Assembly (NCBI RefSeq): GCF_030812595.1
Contig: NZ_JAUSSZ010000002.1
Coordinates: forward strand, 310,001-374,000
Direction of reading: 5' to 3'
From: Arthrobacter bambusae
GTDB lineage: Bacteria > Actinomycetota > Actinomycetes > Actinomycetales > Micrococcaceae
Length of the DNA stretch: 64,000 bases
In this document: piece by piece, positions 17,632-24,325 of the stretch
Layout: the number at the start of each line of letters is the position of its first letter
How positions within the stretch are numbered: the stretch's first letter is position 1
Notes under the pieces: generated by a model
Database searches by the model: none
Told to the model about the DNA's origin: nothing
What the model saw: the letters and a program-made list of their open reading frames with translations, nothing else
Position numbers and translations under genes: made by a program

Positions 17632-17970
17632 ATGCTGCCTGAGGAGCGTTTCGCCGTGCTTATTGAGGAATTCAGGGCCAGCGAGGGCGTGAGCGTGCCT
17701 GGAGAACCGGGTCAGCGTGGATTCGGTTCGAACGCGTTGAAGGTCCATGGCTCGATCTTTGCGATGCTCTCCGGAGGCAAGCTTGTTGTGAAGCTGCCGC
17801 ACCAACGTGTGGAGGCGCTGATCGGGACCGGAGATGGCGCGCCGTTTGATGCCGGAAAGGGCCGTGCGATGAGGGAGTGGCTCACCGTCACGGCCGACGA
17901 TGAGGAGTCGTGGTTGGCACTGGCGCATGAGGCCCGGGACTTCGTGGCGTCCCAGCGAAGAACGCAGTGA
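17632..17970 (+). CDS. TfoX N-terminal-like protein
   Basis: A 112-residue protein with the TfoX/Sxy N-terminal pattern: FGSNALKVHGSIFAMLSGGKLVVKLPHQRVEALIGTGDGAPFDAGKGRAMREWLTV. The open frame extends upstream to 17473, but that part overlaps the divergent gene and is unlike protein, so ATG 17632 is used. Members of this family are small α/β proteins. The competence role known in gammaproteobacteria does not transfer automatically here. Confidence 0.75.
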   Translation: MLPEERFAVLIEEFRASEGVSVPGEPGQRGFGSNALKVHGSIFAMLSGGKLVVKLPHQRVEALIGTGDGAPFDAGKGRAMREWLTVTADDEESWLALAHEARDFVASQRRTQ

Positions 17971-18005
17971 GAAGAACCCAGCGAAGAACACACTGAAAGG
18001 ACGCA

Positions 18006-18032
18006 ATGAAGAACACTGAAAGGACGCAATGA
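18006..18032 (+). CDS. Possible eight-codon leader cistron before the DinB gene
   Basis: ATG at 18006 opens MKNTERTQ and stops at TGA 18030-18032, overlapping the DinB ATG (18029) as ATGA. An AAAGGACGC ribosome site precedes both starts. The leader region is a near-exact tandem duplicate of the DinB start region, so this may be a duplication by-product instead of a functional cistron. Confidence 0.35.
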   Translation: MKNTERTQ

Positions 18033-18532
18033 AATCCAACGAACTTTTGCTGGATGCCTTTGCCCGGATCCGCGACATAGTGGCCGCCACTCTTGAGGGG
18101 GTCGACGCCGAGTCCCTGCTTCGCCGGCCCGAAGAAAATGGCAACTCGATTGCGTGGTTGATCTGGCACCTCAGTCGAGTGGAGGACGTGCAGCTTGCCT
18201 CCGCCGCCGGCGTCGAACAGGTGTGGACGTCCCAGGCGTTTGCCGGCCGCTTCAACCTGCCGCTGCCCGAACGCGACACCGGCTACGGCCACTCGAGCGA
18301 TAAAGTGGACGCCGTTCAGGCCTCGCCGGAGCTGTTGCTCGAATACTACGACGCCGTCCACCGGCAGACGGAGGCGTTCGTGAAAACGCTCGGCGACGAG
18401 GACCTTGATCGCATCGTCGACACACGCTGGGATCCGCCGGTCACCCTAGGCGTCCGCTTGGTCAGCACTATTGCCGATTGCCTTCAGCACGCGGGACAGG
18501 CCGCCTATGCCAAGGGCCTAGGCGGCCTGTGA
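18029..18532 (+). CDS. DinB-family protein, mycothiol-transferase-like (DUF664)
   Basis: A 167-residue four-helix-bundle protein. Histidines of the likely metal site are visible in WLIWHLSRVEDVQL (residue ~47) and near the C-terminus in CLQHAGQAAYAKGL. The layout and the WHL.RVED motif match actinobacterial DinB/DUF664 proteins, some of which are mycothiol S-transferases. It may conjugate or hydrolyse an electrophile with mycothiol. It ends nine bases from the stop of the convergent MFS gene. Confidence 0.85.
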   Translation: MKSNELLLDAFARIRDIVAATLEGVDAESLLRRPEENGNSIAWLIWHLSRVEDVQLASAAGVEQVWTSQAFAGRFNLPLPERDTGYGHSSDKVDAVQASPELLLEYYDAVHRQTEAFVKTLGDEDLDRIVDTRWDPPVTLGVRLVSTIADCLQHAGQAAYAKGLGGL

Positions 18533-18541
18533 GCGCACCCC

Positions 18542-19963
18542 TCATACCGCTGTTCGAGGTTTGAAGACCAATCCCAGAACGGCCGCCATGGCGAGCGCCG
18601 AAAGGATGGTCGCCGACCAGAACCCGGCCCGGCCGCCGGTCAGGAAGTCGCCCGGGGTGGCAAAGGCCGCATAGATCGAAGCCACGATGGCCAGCCCGAC
18701 GGCGCCGCCCAGCTGCTGCATTGTCTGGAAGAGTCCGGCAGCGGACCCCGCGTGCTCGGGTTCGACGTTGCGCAGCGCGAGCGTCGTGAGCGGCATGAAG
18801 GTCATGCCGGCGGAGAGTCCAGTGCCCAGAAGCGCAAGCAAAACGAGGGCGAACGGTGTGTCCGTCTTCAGTTGCGTGAGCGGCAGGAAAGCGAGGATGC
18901 GAAGCGCGGTGCCGAAGATGACCAGCCGGACGGCCCCGAACCGCTCGAGTAGCCGTGGAACGATCCGTGACATCGCGAAAATGCTGAGCGGCATCGGCAG
19001 GAACGACAGTCCGGTCACCAGGGGGGTGAGGTGCAGATCGTCTTCGAGGTACTGGACCATGAGGAAGAACATCGCCAGCATGCCGCCATAGGTGGCCGCC
19101 ATCGCTGCCAACGCCGCCACTCGGCTCGGGCTTCGCAGTAGTTGGGGTCGGAGCAGGGGGTGGGCCACCCTCCGCTCGGTGACGGCGAGAATCGCTATCA
19201 GCGCGGCCCCGACCACCAGGCCGCCGATGGTCCGCGGACTGGACCAGCCGACGTCGCCCGCTTGGATGAGGCCCCACACGATGGCGACGGCGCCGCCCGT
19301 CGCGGTCACGGCCCCGAGGATGTCGAAGCGCCCGGGCCGCCGTGGAGTTTCCGCGACCAGGCGCGGCACTGCGACGAGGACCACGACGCCGATAGGCACG
19401 TTGATGAAGAGGGTCCACCGCCAGCTGGTGGTGTCGGTGAGCAGGCCGCCGAGGATAAGCCCGAGCGCGCCACCCATCGAGGCAATCGCGGAGAACAGGG
19501 CGAGTGCCCGGTTGCGCGCGCCGTCGTCCTTTGCGCTGGTGGTGATCAGAGCGAGCACGCTCGGGGCGGCGAATGCAGCGCCGAGGCCCTGGAGCGCGCG
19601 TGCGATGACGAGGAGGAGGGGTGAGGTGGCCAAGCCGCCAAGCAGTGAGAAGAGCGTGAAGGCTGCGACGCCCACCAGGAAGGTGCGACGGCGTCCGATG
19701 ACGTCGCCGATCCGCCCGCCGAGCAGGAGGAGGCCGCCGAAGGCGACGGCGTAGCCGTTGAGGACCCAGCTGAGCTCGGCCCGGTCGAAGTGGAGGTCGG
19801 TGGCGATGTGGGGGAGTGCGACATTCACGACAGTCGCGTCGAGGACAAGCATCAGTTGGGCCAGCATGACCAGCCAGAGGCCGATGCTGCCGGCGCGGCC
19901 GCGCGGACTTCCGCTTCTGCGGATGATTCCGGCGGGTGCACGTGTGGCGATTGTGGGTGTCAT
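18542..19963 (-). CDS. MFS drug-efflux transporter, DHA2 (EmrB/QacA-like)
   Basis: A 473-residue transporter with many membrane helices. Typical motifs are LDATVVNVALPHIATDL (motif D1), GGRIGDVIGRRRTF (motif A) and LGLILGGLLTDTTSWRWTLFINVPIG (motif C and the WRW..F.INVP signature), which place it in the proton-drug antiporter 2 group. It is divergent from a TetR gene with two inverted repeats between them, so the TetR protein very likely represses it and its product exports the inducer. Confidence 0.93.
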   Translation of the reverse strand: MTPTIATRAPAGIIRRSGSPRGRAGSIGLWLVMLAQLMLVLDATVVNVALPHIATDLHFDRAELSWVLNGYAVAFGGLLLLGGRIGDVIGRRRTFLVGVAAFTLFSLLGGLATSPLLLVIARALQGLGAAFAAPSVLALITTSAKDDGARNRALALFSAIASMGGALGLILGGLLTDTTSWRWTLFINVPIGVVVLVAVPRLVAETPRRPGRFDILGAVTATGGAVAIVWGLIQAGDVGWSSPRTIGGLVVGAALIAILAVTERRVAHPLLRPQLLRSPSRVAALAAMAATYGGMLAMFFLMVQYLEDDLHLTPLVTGLSFLPMPLSIFAMSRIVPRLLERFGAVRLVIFGTALRILAFLPLTQLKTDTPFALVLLALLGTGLSAGMTFMPLTTLALRNVEPEHAGSAAGLFQTMQQLGGAVGLAIVASIYAAFATPGDFLTGGRAGFWSATILSALAMAAVLGLVFKPRTAV

Positions 19964-20001
19964 GGGAGGTGTCCTGTTCTAGCCGAGGGGGCTGACGTAC
20001 A

Positions 20002-20049
20002 CTAAGAGGAGAGTTGCTCCGCTTAGAACTATACGGAGACACTCTCCGT
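20002..20049. promoter_or_regulatory. Two candidate TetR operators between MFS and TetR genes
   Basis: The first site has arms CTAAGAGGAG (20002-20011) and CTCCGCTTAG (20017-20026), matching at nine of ten positions. The second is ACGGAGA-CAC-TCTCCGT (20033-20049), with perfect seven-base arms. Both lie in the 115-bp divergent promoter region, as expected for autoregulating TetR proteins. Confidence 0.6.
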
Positions 20050-20078
20050 TTTGCAATGGTGTATCGAAAGGTGTTTCT

Positions 20079-20627
20079 GTGCGCGCTGACGCTCAACGCA
20101 ACCGCGACCGGATCGTGGAGGTTGCGCGTGCGATCTTCCGTGCCAAAGGCTTCGAAGCCGTTTCGATGGACGAAGTCGCCAAAGCGGCCGAGGTGGGACC
20201 GGGAACGCTCTACCGGCACTTCGCAACCAAAGAATCGCTGTACGACGCGGTCCTTGAGGCGTGGGCAGATAAGGTCAACACCGCCGTCGACCGGGCCATC
20301 TCCCTCGACGCTCCTGCGCGGGAGCGGTTGCTGAATTGGTTAACCGACTATGCCTCGATGCTGACGGAGCACAAGGGCGCGGCCGCGAGGATTACCGCCG
20401 CGCTGGGGGACCCTGGTTCCCCGTTCGCGGCAAAGTGCCAGACCTATCTGGGCGCCAATCAGCGCGTAATCAATGCGTTGGATTCTGCCTTGCGCCCGGG
20501 AGTCGAGGCAATCCAGATCAGCAGGCTCGTCGGCGGCGTTGCCGCAGTGGTTGATACCAGCGAACTTCCCGCCGACGCAGCGGCAGCGATGCTCGGGGTA
20601 GTGGCCGACGGACTCCTCGCTCCCTGA
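20079..20627 (+). CDS. TetR-family repressor
   Basis: A 182-residue regulator with an N-terminal TetR helix-turn-helix (IVEVARAIFRAKGFEAVSMDEVAKAAEVGPGTLYRHFATKESLYDAV) and a variable helical ligand domain. The GTG start at 20079 follows GAAAGG by eight bases. It is paired divergently with the DHA2 pump and probably responds to a pump substrate. Confidence 0.93.
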   Translation: MRADAQRNRDRIVEVARAIFRAKGFEAVSMDEVAKAAEVGPGTLYRHFATKESLYDAVLEAWADKVNTAVDRAISLDAPARERLLNWLTDYASMLTEHKGAAARITAALGDPGSPFAAKCQTYLGANQRVINALDSALRPGVEAIQISRLVGGVAAVVDTSELPADAAAAMLGVVADGLLAP

Positions 20628-20864
20628 CCCGTGCAGGAACACTCGCGACGACCGTCCCCAACAGTGGCCATCCTCCGGGTGCAAAACCGGCCCACACTCG
20701 CATAATCGTTAACTAAGTCGAGTAGGGATCACTCAAGGCGCCTCCGAAGCGCGTCCGTAGGATCCGTAGTGAGCCGAAGATGGCTCACTGCCATTGCTTT
20801 TGGAACGCAATGTGCGGCAGTACAGCCCCGGCAGGGCCCTGGAACCATGCCAAGGACGCACATC

Positions 20865-21785
20865 ATGAAAACCGCAAAACTCATGGCCGTCGCTTGCCTC
20901 TTGTTTGCTTCGGTAGCCACCCCGTTCTCCGCCGCGAATGCCGCACCCATGCAGGCTTCGGGCATCGTCTTGGGCAACGACATTTCCTGGCCGCAATGTG
21001 GTGGCGGACTTCCTTCGGGCCAGGCGTTCGCGATCGTCGGCGTGAACGGTGGCATGCCGGGCACCGCGAATCCCTGTTTCGCCGAGCAGCTGGGCTGGGC
21101 CAGCGGCTCGGCGGGCGGGACAAGCCAAGCGGCGGCCGCCGTGTACGTCAACACCGCCAATCCAGCGCAGTACGGCGGGTGGTGGCCGGCATCCAATGCG
21201 GACGTGGGCCTTTCCCGTCCAAACCCGTATGGGAACTGCGATGGGTCAGCGTCGGCGGCGTGCGCCTACCTCTACGGTTACGGCATGGCCTTCGACGACG
21301 TCAACCGGTACGGGGTACCCGACCCTGCCAAGCACATGTGGTGGCTGGACGTCGAGACCGGCAATGCGTGGTCCTGGGACACCGTGGCCAACGCCGCCGA
21401 TCTTGAAGGGATGGCCGCCTACTTGCAGAGCATTGGCGCGGCGGTAGGCATCTACTCAACCTCGTACCAATTCGGAGTCATCGCGGGCCAGCTTCGTCCC
21501 AACAGCAATCTGAACGGGCTCAAGAGCTGGCTTGCCGGAGCGACGTCACCGGAGTCCGCCGTGGAACTCTGCTCGGCCCCGCCGCTGACAGCCGGCGGTG
21601 TGGTGGCACTCACCCAATTCACCACAGACTTCGACTACAACTTCTCCTGCATTCCGCCCGCGCCGCCGCCACCGTCACCCCCTGCGCCTGCTCCGGTAGT
21701 GGCCCCGCCGAAGCCCCCGGTCCCGACGCTGACCCACGACGCCAACGGCAAGCGGAAGCCGGAACTGTCCATACCGCAGAGCTGA
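20865..21785 (+). CDS. Secreted glycoside hydrolase-like (GH25/DUF1906-like) protein with proline-rich tail
   Basis: A 306-residue exported protein. A Sec signal peptide (MKTAKLMAVACLLFASVATPFSAANA) is followed by a likely TIM-barrel domain starting GIVLGNDISWPQCGG and containing MWWLDVETGNAWS and GIYSTSYQFGVI, features shared with GH25-like and DUF1906-like lysozyme folds. A proline-rich stretch (PPAPPPPSPPAPAP, ~residues 262-285) lies near the C-terminus and could span or contact the cell wall. AAGGA lies nine bases before ATG 20865; longer in-frame starts lack a ribosome site. Lytic activity is unproven. Confidence 0.75.
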   Translation: MKTAKLMAVACLLFASVATPFSAANAAPMQASGIVLGNDISWPQCGGGLPSGQAFAIVGVNGGMPGTANPCFAEQLGWASGSAGGTSQAAAAVYVNTANPAQYGGWWPASNADVGLSRPNPYGNCDGSASAACAYLYGYGMAFDDVNRYGVPDPAKHMWWLDVETGNAWSWDTVANAADLEGMAAYLQSIGAAVGIYSTSYQFGVIAGQLRPNSNLNGLKSWLAGATSPESAVELCSAPPLTAGGVVALTQFTTDFDYNFSCIPPAPPPPSPPAPAPVVAPPKPPVPTLTHDANGKRKPELSIPQS

Positions 21786-21800
21786 CGGCTCCCCGCCGGG

Positions 21801-21878
21801 GTTCGTGACCGGCAGGGTTCGTGACCGCCGGGGCTCGTGACGCGCGAGGTTCGTGACGCGCCGTTTCGTGACCTCAGG
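21801..21878. repeat. Five tandem ~16-bp repeats containing TTCGTGAC
   Basis: Five consecutive units of 16, 16, 16, 15 and 15 bp start at 21801, 21817, 21833, 21849 and 21864. Each carries T(T/C)CGTGAC near its start and a G/C-rich end. They lie between the stop of the secreted protein gene and the GTG of the MFS gene, 25 bp upstream of the latter. Confidence 0.85.
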
Positions 21879-21902
21879 CAACGATGTACCAGACTTAGGG
21901 AC

Positions 21903-23270
21903 GTGAGCAACAAATCCCGCCCCGGCCTAGCGATCGCTGCACTGAGTCTCGGGACGGCGCTGAATCCGCTGAACTCGTCCATGATTGCGGTGGCCCTCGT
22001 GGTTCTGCGCCGGGATTTTGCGCTCGACGTCGCCACGGTCACCTGGGTAATCACGTCCTTCTATCTCGCCTCGGCCGCCGGCCAGCCGCTCATGGGCCGG
22101 CTGGCGGACCGATTCGGTCCGCGAAGGTTGTTCACCTTCGGCATGGCAGTGGTCGCCGTTTCCTGCGCGCTGGCGCCGTTCTCGCCGAACTTCGTGTTGG
22201 TCTGCGTGGCCCGCGCGCTCATGGCTGTCGGGACCGCGACCGCGTACCCGTGCGCCGTCGTGATGGTTTCGACGCTCAGCCGGCAGGCGAACATCAGCTC
22301 CACCCGGCCCTTGGGGCGGATCCAGATGGCGAACACCTCCGCCGCTGCGGTGGGACCCGTCGTCGGCGGCCTCCTGGTGAGCCTGGTCGGCTGGCAGGCG
22401 CTGTTCGCGATCAACGTGCCGATCTCGCTTGTGGCCCTGGTTGTGGTGTGGCGGGTGGCACCGCCCGACGTCGGACGCGAAAGCGGCAAGCTTTCCGCCC
22501 TCCTGCGGGATTCGGACATTCCGGGCATCCTCGCGTTCATCGCTTCGTTGACGCTGGCGATGATGGCGCTGCTCAACGTGATGCCGTCCTACCGTTGGTG
22601 GTTCCTGGCAGTCGCGGTGGTCCTGGCAGCGCTGTTCGCGTGGCGCGAGTTGCGGTTCGCCCCGCCGTTCCTGGACTTGCGGCTGCTCGGGAGGAACCGA
22701 CCGTTGCTGCTGTTGTACCTGGGTTTCGCGGTGTTCAGCGCGGTCTACTATTTTGCGTTCTTCGGCCTTCCGCAGTTACTGCAGCAGGCGGGAAAGTACG
22801 ACGCCGGCGTGGTGGGCCTGCTGATGCTTCCCCTTGCTGCCATGTCGGTTTTCATGACGCCGGTGACGGTGCGGTTCATTGAGCGGTTCGGCGTGCGGTC
22901 CGTGATGATCGTCGGGGTGTTGCTTTTGGCCCTGGCGTCCGGCGCGCTCGGGTTGCTGACACTGTCCTTTTTGCCGCCGCTGGTCCTGGTGCTCACTGCG
23001 CTGATGGGCGTCCCGTATGGTGTGGTCAGTACGGCGTCCAACCAGGGTTTGTATGTGTCCGCGCGGCCGGAAGACAGGGGAGTGGCCGCCGGAATTTTCC
23101 AGACCTGCAGGTACCTCGGAGCCATCACGGCGACGGTACTCATTGGTGTCCTGTACGGGCCCGGGGTGAACCAGGCGAACTGGGGGCTCATGGTGTTGGT
23201 GATGCTCGGATTGAGCGCGGTGGTGTTCGGACTGGCGTTGGCTTGGCGGAAGCCGGGGGCGGTGGGTTAG
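21903..23270 (+). CDS. MFS transporter
   Basis: A 455-residue permease with ~12-14 membrane helices. It carries motif A (GQPLMGRLADRFGPRRLF) and a QMANTSAAAVGPVVGGLLVSLVGWQALFAINVPI segment typical of DHA2-like exporters. GTG 21903 follows TTAGGGAC; the open frame upstream runs through the 16-bp repeats and is not coding. A damaged partial copy of this gene lies at 23936-24122. The substrate is unknown. Confidence 0.9.
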   Translation: MSNKSRPGLAIAALSLGTALNPLNSSMIAVALVVLRRDFALDVATVTWVITSFYLASAAGQPLMGRLADRFGPRRLFTFGMAVVAVSCALAPFSPNFVLVCVARALMAVGTATAYPCAVVMVSTLSRQANISSTRPLGRIQMANTSAAAVGPVVGGLLVSLVGWQALFAINVPISLVALVVVWRVAPPDVGRESGKLSALLRDSDIPGILAFIASLTLAMMALLNVMPSYRWWFLAVAVVLAALFAWRELRFAPPFLDLRLLGRNRPLLLLYLGFAVFSAVYYFAFFGLPQLLQQAGKYDAGVVGLLMLPLAAMSVFMTPVTVRFIERFGVRSVMIVGVLLLALASGALGLLTLSFLPPLVLVLTALMGVPYGVVSTASNQGLYVSARPEDRGVAAGIFQTCRYLGAITATVLIGVLYGPGVNQANWGLMVLVMLGLSAVVFGLALAWRKPGAVG

Positions 23271-23350
23271 CCGGACATTGCGCTGTGCGGGTCGGCCATG
23301 CGGGGTCGTAGAATATTCGATACCTCTCTATCAGTTTCGTGGATTGCGAG

Positions 23351-23911
23351 ATGATCTCCGTGAACCGCATGACCTTCGTTGGGCGCCCAAGCATAGTCTC
23401 TGCGATGCTGCTCTCCGGAGCCGCGTTGACGGCCTGCGACGGAGGCGTCCAGCGTCATGCCGGCTCAATACAAGCTACCGATCCGGTCCAAATTACCGAA
23501 GCGGCACCGCAGGATGGGACGCTGTCGTCGGCGGCCGGCCTCATCACCAAGGAACTAAGCGGCGACCCCAACTTCGGGTCAGTCGTTCTGGAGCAAGGGA
23601 AGCTCGTCATCCTGTGGCACGGCCCGGAGAACGACAGCATCTCAGGCTTGCGCGACCAGCTCCCTGGTACTGACATCTCGATCCGTTCGGCAGCATGCGT
23701 TCCGGGAACTGTCATGGACCGTGCGGGAACCCTTTTGACGGAAGAGGCAAGGGTCCGGGTGGTGGCTATGGCCAATGGCGGATCCCATGTCGTGGTCACG
23801 GTCTCAGATAGCGCAGACAGCAGTGCCCTGGCTGCCGCCTACGAAGCGCGCCTCGGCTGCCCGGTGCGCCTAGAGAAGGGGGACGTGGTCCCGGCTACAG
23901 GGAGCTTTTGA
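23351..23911 (+). CDS. Predicted lipoprotein, hypothetical
   Basis: A protein of about 186 residues with a lipobox LTAC (Cys ~29 from ATG 23351) after a hydrophobic signal segment (IVSAMLLSGAALTAC). The mature part contains GSVVLEQGKLVILWHG and VVAMANGGSHVVVTVS strands and a late cysteine (RLGCPVRLE). I do not recognise the family. None of its candidate starts (GTG 23339, ATG 23351, ATG 23369) has a good ribosome site. It lies between the intact MFS gene and the duplicated MFS fragment, so it may have arrived with that duplication. Confidence 0.65.
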   Translation: MISVNRMTFVGRPSIVSAMLLSGAALTACDGGVQRHAGSIQATDPVQITEAAPQDGTLSSAAGLITKELSGDPNFGSVVLEQGKLVILWHGPENDSISGLRDQLPGTDISIRSAACVPGTVMDRAGTLLTEEARVRVVAMANGGSHVVVTVSDSADSSALAAAYEARLGCPVRLEKGDVVPATGSF

Positions 23912-23935
23912 CATCCGAGCGGTGAGCCGGGGAGT

Positions 23936-24122
23936 CTGATCGGCCTGCTGATGCTTCCCCTGGCTGCCATGTCGGTTTTCATGACGCCGGTTGCCGTGCG
24001 GTTCATAGAGCGGTTCGGCGTGCGGTCCGTGATCATCGCCGAGGTGGTGCTTTTGACGCTTGCTTTCGTTGTTTGTATTGGCGCTGGCCTGGCGGAAGCC
24101 GGGGGCGGTGGGTTAGCCGGAC
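23936..24122 (+). pseudogene. Internally deleted partial duplicate of the upstream MFS gene
   Basis: Translation gives IGLLMLPLAAMSVFMTPVAVRFIERFGVRSVIIAEVVLLTLAF, nearly the same as GLLMLPLAAMSVFMTPVTVRFIERFGVRSVMIVGVLLLALA of the intact gene (~22815-22940). The match then jumps to the last 13 codons and stop (AEAGGGG; DNA of 23237-23277). About 290 bp is missing between these parts. Similarity ends exactly where the repeat array at 24122 begins. Confidence 0.85.
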
Positions 24123-24197
24123 ACCTACACCGAGGCACCGCTACCACTCATTTTCTGTGCATGACCACTCAATTTAGGTGCAATGCACACTCCGTGA
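24122..24197. repeat. Left array of cassette A: four CAC-type motifs, 21-23 bp apart
   Basis: CACCTACACC (24122), CACTCATTTT (24145), CACTCAATTT (24166) and CACTCCGTG (24188) are spaced 23, 21 and 22 bp. All face the same way, and the reverse-complement array lies beyond the LuxR-ATPase gene. The rest of the 23912-24325 gap holds the MFS fragment and the promoter region of the LuxR gene. Confidence 0.8.
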
Positions 24198-24325
24198 TCA
24201 TTTTCACCCGTAGCGTTGAATAGATAGATTGCCAGGCTTGGGCTCCGGGGGCGCTCTCTCCTCAGATTTGGATGGCCGCCAGGCTCACACGTCGAAGTTG
24301 GGGTGTCTGCGTTAGGAGTTCGGTA

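Noticed and set aside
18468..20219. 583-codon minus-strand frame
   Set aside because: Out-of-frame shadow of the DHA2 transporter, Arg/His/Pro-rich with no membrane segments.
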